Below, piece by piece: positions 34,560 to 43,901 of a stretch of 64,000 nucleotides of DNA. Source of the DNA: Mesorhizobium mediterraneum. GTDB lineage: Bacteria; Pseudomonadota; Alphaproteobacteria; Rhizobiales; Rhizobiaceae. Numbering within the stretch: position 1 is the stretch's first letter; every line of letters begins with the position of its first letter. The translations under genes were made by a program, and so were the position numbers. The stretch spans positions 62,001-126,000 of the forward strand of contig NZ_NPKI01000017.1 of assembly GCF_002284565.1 (NCBI RefSeq). Reading direction: 5' to 3'. The notes below the pieces were generated by a model. The model worked only from the letters and a program-made list of their open reading frames with translations, ran no database searches and had not been told where the DNA came from.

Positions 34560-36557
34560 TTACACTCCTGCCAGTTCGAACACGCGACGCAGGTTCGTTG
34601 CTGGCGCCGGTGCCCTACGGGCCTCGTTGCGCCAAGCCTGGAACATCAACGCCGCCCACAAATCACGAGAATGATCCTGCCTTCCATCCAAGTGATCTCG
34701 CCAGCACGCCTCGACCTTTGCAAAGTCGAATATCCCGTCTCCGGAGAGGCGCATGTCGGTGAGAACATCGCTGGCCCAGATGCGCAGCGGACCTCTCAGC
34801 CAGACTGCTATGGGAACATCGAAACCTTGCTTCGGACGATCGATCAGCCGCTCGGGAACATACCGATGCAGCAACTGACGAAGGAGCCACTTGCCTTTGC
34901 CGTGGCGCACCATTACGTCCGCCGGTAGGCGCCAGGCGAAGTCGACAACGCGATGGTCGAGAAGCGGGCATCGTCCCTCGAGGCCGGCGGCCATGCTGGC
35001 GCGATCCAGCTTCACCATTATGTCGCCAGGCAGGTAGCCGACCATGTCATCGTACAAGAGACGGGACAGCAGATCATCAAACGGAGGTTCGCCCTGAACC
35101 GATACGGGTGTTTTCTGATGGGTGAGGTTCTCGGTCGATGATCCACTGAGCCGCTGATATAATTCGTTCTCATCTGCCGCTGCGAGCAGCCGAGCCAGGC
35201 GATCCAACCGGTCGCTCCGCAGCGCGTGCCGGGCATGCACCGAAAGCGGCAGCTTACCGACGAGATCGTGACGGGCTGCACGAGCAAGCAATCCAACACC
35301 TGCAGCAAGCGTCTGACGCAGCGGCGACGGCAGCGTATGCAGTCGTCTAGCTCGAGCCGCCATAAGGTGGCGAGCGTAGCCGGCGAAGCATTCGTCGCCG
35401 CCGTCGCCCGTCAGAGCCACCGTAACGTGCTGGCGAGCGAGCCTCGCCACGAGCAGAGTTGGTATCTGCGATTCGTCGCCGAACGGTTCGTCCCAAATTT
35501 GCGGCAGTTCTGGAATGACCTCCTGCGCGGCCGCGCTGGAAAGGTGGAGTTCGGTATGGTCGGTGCCCAGATGTCGGGCGACCGCCGCAGCGTGCGGAGC
35601 CTCATCGAACCCGCACTCTCCGAATGCTATGGTGAATGTGCGCACCGGCTTCTCCGACTGCGCTTGCATCAGGGCAACAACGGCTGAACTGTCTATCCCC
35701 CCCGACAGGAAGGCTCCCAGCGGGACGTCAGCGATCATGCGCTCCCGAACGGCAAGTCGAAGCAGGACATCGAGCTCATTCGTCAGTTCTTCATCGGTGC
35801 CGACAATCGGGTCCGCCCTACCCTTCGTGGCGGTGTCGGCCAGCGACCACCAGTACCGGATGCGATCCGAAAGCGACGCGGCACTGCGCGCCTCGGTAAA
35901 ATTTGCGGCCGTTACGGACAGTACCGAACCAGGCGGCAGCTTGAATACGCCTCGCCAGATGCACTTGTCATCCGGTACCCATCCCCTCGACAGCATCGTC
36001 GTGGCGACATCGAGATCGAGTTCCTGACAGAAACCTGGAAAGCAGTTGATCGCCTTCAACTCGGAGGCAAAAACGAGCGCGTCGCGTGTTGAAGCAACGT
36101 AAAGCGGCTTCTTGCCCATTCGATCGCGGGCGAGATGAAGGGTCCTGGTCTCCCTGTCCCACAATCCAAAGGCGAACATGCCGGCGAAGCGCTTGAGTGC
36201 GGCATCGAGCCCCCAACTCTCAATCGCGCACAGCAAGACCTCGGTATCGCAGGTGCTGCGGAAACGATGGCCCGCGCCTTCAAGTTCGCGGCGCAGGTCG
36301 TGGAAATTGTATATTTCGCCGTTAAAGGTGATGGCATATCGGCCAGTTGCCGAATGCATCGGCTGGTGTCCTGCTTCCGACAAGTCGACGATGGCCAAAC
36401 GCCTGTGGCCGAAGGCAACGCCGGCTTCCCGATCTCGCCAGAAGCCGTAGCCATCAGGCCCACGATGACGAAGGGCTGTCGTCATTTGCGCTATTGCCCT
36501 CAGCGGCTTCGCACTGGCCGCATCGGTTGCAAGAAGAATTCCGGTGATCCCACACAT
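34560..36557 (-). CDS. asnB: Asparagine synthase-like amidotransferase of the polysaccharide cluster
   Basis: A second AsnB-family enzyme, 665 residues from MCGITGILLA at 36557 (Cys2 is the glutaminase nucleophile; a start 22 codons upstream would bury it and is rejected). FNGEIYNFHDL and STCDTEVLL form the glutamine site; the synthetase part has LSGGIDSSAVVALM and TGDGGDECFAGYARH. It sits between the Wzy-like gene (4-base gap) and the Wzz gene. AsnB homologues inside polysaccharide loci are thought to amidate sugar acids or carrier-bound groups. Here it could convert a uronic acid to its amide, which is inference. Confidence 0.88.
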   Translation of the reverse strand: MCGITGILLATDAASAKPLRAIAQMTTALRHRGPDGYGFWRDREAGVAFGHRRLAIVDLSEAGHQPMHSATGRYAITFNGEIYNFHDLRRELEGAGHRFRSTCDTEVLLCAIESWGLDAALKRFAGMFAFGLWDRETRTLHLARDRMGKKPLYVASTRDALVFASELKAINCFPGFCQELDLDVATTMLSRGWVPDDKCIWRGVFKLPPGSVLSVTAANFTEARSAASLSDRIRYWWSLADTATKGRADPIVGTDEELTNELDVLLRLAVRERMIADVPLGAFLSGGIDSSAVVALMQAQSEKPVRTFTIAFGECGFDEAPHAAAVARHLGTDHTELHLSSAAAQEVIPELPQIWDEPFGDESQIPTLLVARLARQHVTVALTGDGGDECFAGYARHLMAARARRLHTLPSPLRQTLAAGVGLLARAARHDLVGKLPLSVHARHALRSDRLDRLARLLAAADENELYQRLSGSSTENLTHQKTPVSVQGEPPFDDLLSRLLYDDMVGYLPGDIMVKLDRASMAAGLEGRCPLLDHRVVDFAWRLPADVMVRHGKGKWLLRQLLHRYVPERLIDRPKQGFDVPIAVWLRGPLRIWASDVLTDMRLSGDGIFDFAKVEACWRDHLDGRQDHSRDLWAALMFQAWRNEARRAPAPATNLRRVFELAGV

Positions 36558-36561
36558 CCCG

Positions 36562-37830
36562 TCACCCCAAGTCCGTGGATGTTTTTCTAGAAGATACCGA
36601 AGCTGCTCGCGGCGTTCCGGCAACGAGACAGAGGGTCAGCCCAAACCAAACGATCGGGTGGCGGATGATCAGGTGCGGAAACCCGTAAATCATGATCGCC
36701 ACCACCAGCGCAAAAAGCGCGTCGAGCTTCGCACGCCATGCTGACATGGCGGCCGAGCCGACGATCCAAAACAGGGCCAGGATCGCAATCAGACCACCTT
36801 GAGTGTACAGATCGAGTACCGTGTTGTGGGCCTCGAAAGGTTCGGGCAGAAACTGCCGATAGTAGACGGAGGGGCGGGCCACATGCGGGCCGGGACCGAG
36901 GCCAAGTGACGCTGACGTCACGCCCTTGTAGACTGCATCACCCCAGAGCCTGACGCGAAGTGTAGCGGTTGAGGCGGTCTCCTCGCCGCCCCCCCCCTTG
37001 CTGAGGCTCTTGGCGAAATTTTCGACGCTGCTCATGTCCTTGAGCACGTAAGGCGTCATCGACATCGCCAGGGGGAGGAAGCCGATCATCAAGAGCACGG
37101 CGACTTGCCGGGAAACGCCGACCTTGTCACCGGTCGTGAGCCATGTCCGAACCCGCAGCCCTAGAAATATCAGGCAGGTCAGGACGCTTGTAAGAAGATA
37201 CGCATCACTCCTTGTCAGCCTTCCGACATAGACGGTCAGTACAAGGCTGCTGAACCCAAACAACCTTCCCCATGGACTGCTTGTGGTCGTCGCAAGATGT
37301 AAGGCCAGGGGGCCAAAAAGTGCACAATAGATCGCGAGTTGGTTCGGATTCTCGGACCAGCCGGTGAAGCGATCCCAGAACCAGGGATTGACACCGGATT
37401 GGTGGATCCAACCCCACCCAAGTGCCAGCTGAAAGGTAAAGCATGCACTCACTATCCCGATCGCCCACCAGGCAGTGCGGCGCAGATGGCGACCAGCGTC
37501 GGGCTCCGCAGCGGCCAGGCAGGTGACGCTGGCCAACAGCAGGTAGGCCATTGTGTCGTGAATCGGCCCCGAGAGGTCCAGAACCGTCGTGGTCAGCAAA
37601 CCGACAAGGGCCCCGACCCCCTGAGCAAACGTCATGATCAGCCAGAAGGTCACAAGACGGAACAGGGCCGGCGTCGCCTCCAGGCGACCACCAACGACTA
37701 CGCGCCCGATCGACAGCATGATCCAGAGCGATAGGAACAATTCGGTATATCCGAGGTGCAGTCCCGGAACACTGATCTGCGCCGCATAGCCCATCGAAAT
37801 GCCGGCGGCCAGCAACGCGCTCCGGATCAT
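36562..37830 (-). CDS. O-antigen polymerase/ligase-like (Wzy) membrane protein
   Basis: A 422-residue integral membrane protein with about ten to eleven hydrophobic helices and a long periplasmic loop (about residues 250-330) holding the conserved-type segments RLWGDAVYKGVTSASLGLGPG and PEPFEAHNTVLDLYTQGG. These are typical of the Wzy_C family, which joins repeat units at the outer face of the inner membrane. The coding strand carries nine consecutive G (36989-36997) in SKGGGGEE, within the loop. It overlaps the glycosyltransferase gene by four bases. Confidence 0.85.
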   Translation of the reverse strand: MIRSALLAAGISMGYAAQISVPGLHLGYTELFLSLWIMLSIGRVVVGGRLEATPALFRLVTFWLIMTFAQGVGALVGLLTTTVLDLSGPIHDTMAYLLLASVTCLAAAEPDAGRHLRRTAWWAIGIVSACFTFQLALGWGWIHQSGVNPWFWDRFTGWSENPNQLAIYCALFGPLALHLATTTSSPWGRLFGFSSLVLTVYVGRLTRSDAYLLTSVLTCLIFLGLRVRTWLTTGDKVGVSRQVAVLLMIGFLPLAMSMTPYVLKDMSSVENFAKSLSKGGGGEETASTATLRVRLWGDAVYKGVTSASLGLGPGPHVARPSVYYRQFLPEPFEAHNTVLDLYTQGGLIAILALFWIVGSAAMSAWRAKLDALFALVVAIMIYGFPHLIIRHPIVWFGLTLCLVAGTPRAASVSSRKTSTDLG

Positions 37831-39050
37831 CGGGGCGCTCCACCCAATTCGCGGTTTGCGGCATTTTCTTTGAGCAAGACCGGGGACGCCGGTCGAGCAA
37901 GACCGCCGTGGGATTCGGCGCTAAGGACATTTTTGTACAGATCGCAATACTGATCGACCACCCGCGGCAGCGCGAACTGCTCCCGGACCAGTTCGACGGA
38001 ACGACCGCCCATGACCTTTCCACGGCCGCGGTCGGACAAGATGTCTATTATTCGAGACGCAAGCCCATCAGCATCGTGCGGTGGGACGAGATAGCCGTTC
38101 CATCCGTCCTCAACCACGTCATTGCAGCCAGGCATCCTTGAGGCGACGATAGGCAATCCCGCCAGTCCTGCCTCGAGCAAGACGCGCGGAATCCCTTCCC
38201 GATATTGCGTCGGAAAGGCGAACAGATCGGCCATACCAAGAAGGGCTGGAACATCGCGTCGTGGACCCAAGGCTATGACATGGGGTGCATATTGATCGAT
38301 ATCCGATTTATCGACGGCAAAGGGCCCCTCAGATTCCCATGGGCCGACAAGCACGAAACGTGCATCAGGCCTTTTTGACAGGATGCGTGGAACTGCTTTG
38401 AGGAGTGTCGGGATGCCCTTCTGGCGGGTCAGCCGGCCAACGAAAATTACGACTTCGGCGGACTGGAGCCCAAACTCTTCGCGCATTTTCATCGCCGACG
38501 GGGCAAGGTGCCTTGCCATGGCGAACGCATCGACGTCGATTCCAGAACTGCGGATCAGCCGCCCGCTGCCGCGTCGGATTAGTCGGTAGCGCTCAAAGAA
38601 AGCCTGATCGTCCTGATTTTGGAAGACCGTCGCAGCCGTCCAGAAGGACGAGAGCCATTGCAGTCCGCAAAAGATTGGACGTAGGGCCAGAGCCCGTGGC
38701 TCCAGCGACGAGAATGTCCAGCCCAGACCATTGATGGTGCGGATCACTGGAACCTTCCCGCGCGCCGCTAGCGGCGTCAGTAGGTTCGGCTTGGTGTCGA
38801 AACTTTGGACAATGTCCGGTCGCAGTTCCGACATTAATTTTCGAATCGCTCTGATGGCCCCCCATCCCCCGCTACTGCTGGCAAATCGGTCGAAACCATA
38901 GCTGCGATGCGGAATACCATGTCGCAAAAACGCGGCTTCAGCACCACTGGAGACGGCAGTGACCCGAAACCCCCTTTCGCGCAGCGACATCAGGAACGGA
39001 ATTCTTAAGGCGTGATCCTCGCCTCCCACGCACATGAGATGCGGGTTCAT
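37827..39050 (-). CDS. GT4-family glycosyltransferase
   Basis: Cytosolic GT-B glycosyltransferase of 407 residues that adds a sugar to the lipid-linked acceptor. The N-terminal part has MCVGGEDHALRIPFLMSLRE and IVQSFDTKPNLLTPLAARG; the C-terminal donor part has VVIFVGRLTRQKGIPTLLKA, FVLVGPWE and FAFPTQYREGIPRVLLEAGLAG (the E-x7-E motif). The layout resembles PglA, the second enzyme in the Und-PP-bacillosamine pathway, which would fit the PglC-like transferase here. ATG 39050 with GAGAGGCAGG is used; 39068 is an alternative. It is first of the minus-strand operon. Confidence 0.87.
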   Translation of the reverse strand: MNPHLMCVGGEDHALRIPFLMSLRERGFRVTAVSSGAEAAFLRHGIPHRSYGFDRFASSSGGWGAIRAIRKLMSELRPDIVQSFDTKPNLLTPLAARGKVPVIRTINGLGWTFSSLEPRALALRPIFCGLQWLSSFWTAATVFQNQDDQAFFERYRLIRRGSGRLIRSSGIDVDAFAMARHLAPSAMKMREEFGLQSAEVVIFVGRLTRQKGIPTLLKAVPRILSKRPDARFVLVGPWESEGPFAVDKSDIDQYAPHVIALGPRRDVPALLGMADLFAFPTQYREGIPRVLLEAGLAGLPIVASRMPGCNDVVEDGWNGYLVPPHDADGLASRIIDILSDRGRGKVMGGRSVELVREQFALPRVVDQYCDLYKNVLSAESHGGLARPASPVLLKENAANRELGGAPR

Positions 39051-40154
39051 CCTGCCTCTCCCGACCATGCGCCGTCTCCCAATCGCGGGAAGTGGCCGGC
39101 TTTTGCTTCTGCCTTCATGATCTTGGTTTCGCTTCTTCTGCGCGTAAGATGCCAAGTCACGGTAAGGGCAGGCTTGCCTACTGTCCTCGTCTGTTTGAAT
39201 GAGGCAAACCGCATTTGGATCAAGGTGTTGCGAGCTTCAGGCCGTTAGGTCTCCCGGCTTGGCGCGACAATCCGCACCAAGGACCTGCACAGGTGTGGTA
39301 CCGAGGCCGTATGGCGGGCCGTCTTGACGCGCATATCCTCCTGCGCAATGAGGGGGTGGCGGGGTCATTTACGCGTGGAAGTTGAGGAATCCTGCGGGCA
39401 CATTCGCCCATGGGCGGGCAACCGAATACTGCGCTTCCGACAGCCGTCGGTTGTTAGACCTCCGTCTGGGCCGGTGCCTAGGTATGCTGGTTGAGCCGCA
39501 TCTCAGTCACATCCGTCTTGGCTGCCTTCCCGCGACTGGCAGCTAAGCCAAACTCGACTACTCCGATGTCGGCAACCTTAGTTTTATCGGTTGTAAGCGA
39601 GCACCCGCCCACTGTGTCCACAACAAATTTGGTTGCGACAGCAGAGGACATGGCCCGGCCCAGAACCTAGCTTAACGTGATCGGATTTGCTCGCAGGCAA
39701 GTGCGCATACTGTGCAGAAGAGCCATTCTGCCTGCCGTTCTATTTATGGCCTCTAGTTGTCGGCAGTCAAAAATCCGATTTTTGCCACGCCACTTCAGCG
39801 GGGTCAGCACCGCCAAGGCACCATCATAACCTACCAGCTTCGGCGCCGTCCAAATCATATTAAAAGCCAAGCCACTCATAGCAAAGTATTTTTGAAGGCA
39901 AGTTCATATAAATAGTCACCAAGATAAATTCGCTGAAAATATAATTTATCTTAATAGGCGTTTAGAGACTGCGATGAAAAAACGCTTTTTTTGATCTCGA
40001 ACCAGTCGGTTGTCATAAGTAGAATTTTCGCTTCCGTGCGGCAATCCTGTCGGCGATCAACGAATCTATCAGAAGGGTGCGGGTATTTGATTTGTTGCTA
40101 ATATACGCCATCTAGTAGGCAGGCACCGCGGGGCGCTAAGAAAAAGGAATATAA
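39051..40154. promoter_or_regulatory. Long intergenic region upstream of GT4 operon and RTX gene
   Basis: About 1,100 bases with no gene I can support; short frames at 39012-39248, 39220-39411 and 39667-39879 lack ribosome sites or recognisable content. It becomes strongly A/T-rich from about 39880 to 40010. The last 110 bases (from 40046, GATCAACGAATCTATCA...GCTAATAT...GTAGGCAGG) recur before the second RTX gene (from 42052) and probably carry the promoter of each. Confidence 0.45.
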
Positions 40155-41918
40155 ATGGCACTTCATTTTGCAGCGGGTGGATCCGCCACCGAAGTCGCAA
40201 GCGCCGGCTTCAATCTGGTTGACGTTCAATACGTTGATCAGGTCAACGAGCTGCCGGATGGCACGAAGGGCTTGGTCTGGCTCAACGAGGGCGAGGGCGT
40301 AACTCAGTCCTTTATCGACAAAGTCACCCCCTTCCTTGGCAATCCGAAGGTATTTGGGTTTTTTCTCGTCGACGAGCCGGATCCCACCGGCCAATACCAC
40401 ACACAGGTAGACGCTGAGGATCTGAAAGCCGAATCCGACTGGATCCACTCTCGTATGCCAGAAGCCAAGACCTTCATCACCGCGATGGACATGGGGTCTG
40501 CCGCCGATCCGGATTTTTCCAACACCTACAACTATGACAACACGCATATCGATCTGTTCGGAATAGATCCTTATCCGGTGCGCACCGGCACAGACACGGT
40601 CGACTACGACATGATCGACAGAACCGTGGCTGCAGCGGTGGAGTCGGGCATCCCGACCAGCGCGATCGTTCCGGTCTACCAGACCTTTGGCGGCGGCAAT
40701 TATACGACCAACACGGGCGGCAAATATGTCATGCCGACGACGGATCAGTTGGAGACCATGATGGACCACTGGGAACAGCTGGTTCCCAATCCTGCCTTTG
40801 ACTTTGCCTACGCCTGGGGTTCACAGGAAGGCGATACCGCGCTTGAGAGCTCACCGGAGCTGCAGGCTGTTTTCCGGGAACACAACCTTGCTACGCCTAC
40901 CACCGTGCCTGACGTTGCTACGCCTACCACCGTGCCTGACGTTGCTACGCCTACCACCGTGCCTGACGTCGCTACGCCTACGCCCGTGCCTGACGTTGCT
41001 ACGCCTACGCCCGTGCCCGACCTTGCTACGCCTACTCCTACTCCCGTGCCCGACCTTGCTACGCCTACTCCTACTCCCGTGCCTGATGGCGGCAACGACG
41101 ATTACTATGTCGACAATGCCGGCGATAGGGTGATCGAGTCCGCTGGCCAAGGTCAAGACAGGGTGTGGACCGCTGTGGACTATGCGCTCTCAGCCGGCTC
41201 GTCGATTGAAGTCCTTGGCACCACTGAGGACGCCGGCACCACGGCGATCAACCTGACCGGCAACGAATTGGCCCAAACCATCCAGGGCAATGCCGGCGCC
41301 AACGTCATCAACGGCGGCGGCGGTGCTGACAAGTTGAACGGCTTTGGCGGCAACGACGATTACTATGCCGACAATGCCGGCGACGAGGTGGTCGAGTCCT
41401 CTGGCCAAGGTCAAGACAGGGTGTGGACCTCTGTGAGCTATGTGCTCTCAGCCGGCTCTTCGATTGAAGTCCTCGGCACCACGAAGGACGCCGGCACCAC
41501 GGCAATCAACCTGACCGGCAACGAATTGGCCCAAACCATCCAGGGCAATGCCGGCGCCAACGTCATCAACGGCGGCGGCGGTGCCGATAAGTTGAGCGGC
41601 TTTGGCGGCAACGACATTTTTGTCTTCAATAGCGCCCTTAGTGACGGCAATGTCGACAGGATTACCGACTTCAATCCGTCCCAGAACAAGATCCACCTCG
41701 ACGACGCGATTTTTGCCGGGCTCAAGTTGGGCACGCTCACATCCGACGCTTTCTTTGCGGGTAGCGCCGCGCATGATAGCGCCGACCACATCATCTACAA
41801 CAGTTCGACTGGAGCGCTCTCCTTCGACAGTGACGGGATCGGCGGTGCGTCTCAAACACAGTTCGCCACTCTCTCACCCGATCTGTCGCTTAACGCAGCC
41901 TCATTCTTTGTGACCTGA
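40155..41918 (+). CDS. Secreted TIM-barrel-like protein with RTX tail, copy 1
   Basis: A 587-residue protein with no N-terminal signal peptide. Residues 1-245 look like a glycosidase-type TIM barrel: GLVWLNEGEGVTQSFIDK, FGFFLVDEPDPTG (possible acid/base Glu at a strand end), FITAMDMGS, IDLFGIDPYPVR and AIVPVYQTFGGG. A linker of ATPTTVPDV/ATPTPVPD(V/L) repeats follows (about 245-311). Then come two 80-residue units with NDDYYVDNAGD, SAGSSIEVLGTT and RTX nonapeptides (GNAGANVINGGGGADKL), and a serralysin-like end (IFVFNS..., ITDFNPSQNKIHL) ending ASFFVT. That ending is typical for type I secretion, so the PrsDE pair is the likely exporter. Substrate unknown; AAGGAAT precedes ATG 40155. Confidence 0.85.
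   Translation: MALHFAAGGSATEVASAGFNLVDVQYVDQVNELPDGTKGLVWLNEGEGVTQSFIDKVTPFLGNPKVFGFFLVDEPDPTGQYHTQVDAEDLKAESDWIHSRMPEAKTFITAMDMGSAADPDFSNTYNYDNTHIDLFGIDPYPVRTGTDTVDYDMIDRTVAAAVESGIPTSAIVPVYQTFGGGNYTTNTGGKYVMPTTDQLETMMDHWEQLVPNPAFDFAYAWGSQEGDTALESSPELQAVFREHNLATPTTVPDVATPTTVPDVATPTTVPDVATPTPVPDVATPTPVPDLATPTPTPVPDLATPTPTPVPDGGNDDYYVDNAGDRVIESAGQGQDRVWTAVDYALSAGSSIEVLGTTEDAGTTAINLTGNELAQTIQGNAGANVINGGGGADKLNGFGGNDDYYADNAGDEVVESSGQGQDRVWTSVSYVLSAGSSIEVLGTTKDAGTTAINLTGNELAQTIQGNAGANVINGGGGADKLSGFGGNDIFVFNSALSDGNVDRITDFNPSQNKIHLDDAIFAGLKLGTLTSDAFFAGSAAHDSADHIIYNSSTGALSFDSDGIGGASQTQFATLSPDLSLNAASFFVT
40890..41087 (+). repeat. In-frame tandem repeats in the linker of RTX gene 1
   Basis: Five 27-base units (GCTACGCCTACCACCGTGCC type) and two 30-33-base variants with an added ACTCCT, coding for a Thr/Pro/Val/Asp-rich flexible linker. 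Unit number can change by slippage without shifting the frame. Confidence 0.9.
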
Positions 41919-41965
41919 AGGAGCTAGCGGCAAACGAGACCGCGCCAGGGCCCGCGGTCACCTAC

Positions 41966-42004
41966 AGAGACAGGTGGACAAACTGCACCTTGAAGCCTGT
42001 CTCT
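41966..42004 (+). terminator. Hairpin terminator after RTX gene 1
   Basis: AGAGACAGG (41966-41974) pairs with CCTGTCTCT (41996-42004), followed by a short T run. The same structure recurs after gene 2. Confidence 0.55.
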
Positions 42005-42170
42005 TTGGCGAGCGTGAATGCTCTGGCGCGGACCGTCAGTCAAATCACATGACAGCTCCGTCGAAGATCAATGATTCTATCAATGGCATGTCGCTAATTG
42101 ATTAGGCGCTAATATGGGCCGTCGAGTAGGCAGGGGAACGGGGGCTATCGAATCAGACGAGGATATTCGC

Positions 42171-43901
42171 ATGGCCACAATGCACTACACTTGGGGCGCG
42201 TCAGCCGCCCAGGCCAAGGCCGCTGGTTTCAACCTGGTTGATCTTCAATACGCGTCATCGGTCAACGCGTTGCCGGATGGCTCGAAGGCCCTGATCTGGC
42301 TCGGCGAGAGCAACGGGGTAACCCAGTCCTTTATCGACAAGGTAACGCCTCTCATCGGCAATCCGAAGGTTCTTGGATTTTTCCTGACTGATGAGCCTGA
42401 TCCCACCGGCAAATACCATACCCAGGTCAGCGCTGCCAACCTGAAGGCGGAATCCGACTGGATCCATTCCCATTTTCCGGGCGCCAAGACTTTTATCACC
42501 CTGATGGACATGGGGTCGTTCGCAGATTCGGACTATTCCAATACCTACAATCCTGCCAACACAGGCATCGATTATTATGGAATAAACCCTTATCCGGTGC
42601 GCACGACTGCGGTGGACTTCAACTACATTGACAGAGCCGTGGCTGCGGCGTTGGAAGCAGGCATCCCGCAGAGCGCGATCATTCCGGTCTATCAGGCGTT
42701 TGGCGGCGGCGGCTGGGCGACCAATACGGGCGGATCGTATGTCATGCCCACCACGTCTCAGATGCAGACCATGATGGACCACTGGGAAAAGCTGGTTCCC
42801 AATCCTGCCTTTGACATGGCTTATAAATGGGCCTCGCAGAACGGCGAAACCTCGCTTGGCAACACTTCGTCAATGCAATCCTTTTTCCTGCAGCACAACA
42901 CCAGCACGACCACCCCGCCTCCAACCAACAACCCGCCTCCTACCGACAACCCACCACCTACCGACAACCCACCTCCTACCGACACGCCACCTCCGACTAC
43001 CGACAAACTCGACGGCACCAGCGGAGCCGATGTTCTTCGGGCAACCGGAGCCCACACAATGGCCGGCCATGGCGGCAATGACGATTACTATGTCGACAAT
43101 GTCGGCGACAAGGTGGTCGAGTCCTCTGGCCAGGGTCAAGACAGGGTGTGGACCGCTGTGAGCTATGCGCTCTCAGCCGGTTCGTCGATTGAAGTCCTTG
43201 GCACCACGAAGGATGCCGGCACTACGGCAATCAACCTGACCGGCAACGAATTGGCCCAAACCATCCAGGGCAATGCCGGCGCCAACATCATCAACGGCGG
43301 CGGCGGTGCCGATAAGATGAGCGGCTTTGGCGGCAACGACGATTACTATGTCGACCATGCCGGCGATAGGGTGATCGAGTCCGCTGGCCAGGGTCAAGAC
43401 AGGGTGTGGACCTCTGTGAGCTATGCGCTCTCGTCCGGCTCGTCGATTGAAGTCCTTGGCACCACGAAGGACGCCGGTACCACGGCAATCAACCTGACCG
43501 GCAACGAATTGGCCCAGACCATCCAGGGCAATGCCGGCGCCAACGTCATCAACGGCGGCGGCGGTGTCGATAAGTTGAGCGGCTTTGGCGGCAACGACAT
43601 TTTCGTTTTCAACAGCGCCCTTGGTAACGGCAATGTCGACAGGATTACCGACTTCAATCCGTCCCAGAACAAGATCCACCTCGACGACGCGATTTTTGCC
43701 GGGCTCAAGTTGGGCACGCTCACATCCGACGCTTTCTTTGCGGGTAGCGCCGCGCATGATAGCGCCGACCACATCATCTACAACAGTTCGACTGGAGCGC
43801 TCTCCTTCGACAGTGACGGGATCGGCGGTGCGTCTCAAACACAGTTCGCCACCCTTTCTCCAGGTCTCTCGGTTACGGCAGGCGCATTCTTTGTGACCTG
43901 A
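42171..43901 (+). CDS. Secreted TIM-barrel-like protein with RTX tail, copy 2
   Basis: Paralogue of the preceding gene, 576 residues from ATG 42171 (ACGAGGATAT upstream); a longer frame from 42114 adds 19 residues absent in copy 1. The TIM-like domain keeps the same landmarks (ALIWLGESNGVTQSFIDK, GFFLTDEPDPTGKYHTQV, IDYYGINPYPVR, AIIPVYQAFGGGGW), about 65-70 percent like copy 1 by eye. The linker is different: PPPTDN repeats followed by KLDGTSGADVLRATGAHTMAGHGG, an additional RTX half-unit. Two 80-residue RTX units and the end ITDFNPSQNKIHL...GAFFVT are nearly identical to copy 1. PrsDE is the probable exporter; extracellular glycan cleavage or binding is the probable role. Confidence 0.85.
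   Translation: MATMHYTWGASAAQAKAAGFNLVDLQYASSVNALPDGSKALIWLGESNGVTQSFIDKVTPLIGNPKVLGFFLTDEPDPTGKYHTQVSAANLKAESDWIHSHFPGAKTFITLMDMGSFADSDYSNTYNPANTGIDYYGINPYPVRTTAVDFNYIDRAVAAALEAGIPQSAIIPVYQAFGGGGWATNTGGSYVMPTTSQMQTMMDHWEKLVPNPAFDMAYKWASQNGETSLGNTSSMQSFFLQHNTSTTTPPPTNNPPPTDNPPPTDNPPPTDTPPPTTDKLDGTSGADVLRATGAHTMAGHGGNDDYYVDNVGDKVVESSGQGQDRVWTAVSYALSAGSSIEVLGTTKDAGTTAINLTGNELAQTIQGNAGANIINGGGGADKMSGFGGNDDYYVDHAGDRVIESAGQGQDRVWTSVSYALSSGSSIEVLGTTKDAGTTAINLTGNELAQTIQGNAGANVINGGGGVDKLSGFGGNDIFVFNSALGNGNVDRITDFNPSQNKIHLDDAIFAGLKLGTLTSDAFFAGSAAHDSADHIIYNSSTGALSFDSDGIGGASQTQFATLSPGLSVTAGAFFVT
42911..43000 (+). repeat. In-frame 18-base tandem repeats in the linker of RTX gene 2
   Basis: About four to five units of CC(G/A)CC(T/A)CCTACCGACAAC coding for PPPTDN, a proline-rich linker. 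Unlike the 27-base repeat of copy 1, so the two linkers arose separately. Confidence 0.85.

Noticed and set aside
35693-35702. Run of seven C in the second asnB
   Set aside because: It encodes the Gly-Gly-Ile-Asp of the invariant SGGIDS loop and is too short to be a strong slippage site.
39667-39879. Small minus-strand frame in the long noncoding stretch
   Set aside because: No ribosome site and no recognisable family; not enough to call a gene or transposase remnant.
40890-41087. Regular 27-base repeats considered as a CRISPR-like array
   Set aside because: The units abut without spacers, stay in frame and code for a proline/threonine linker.
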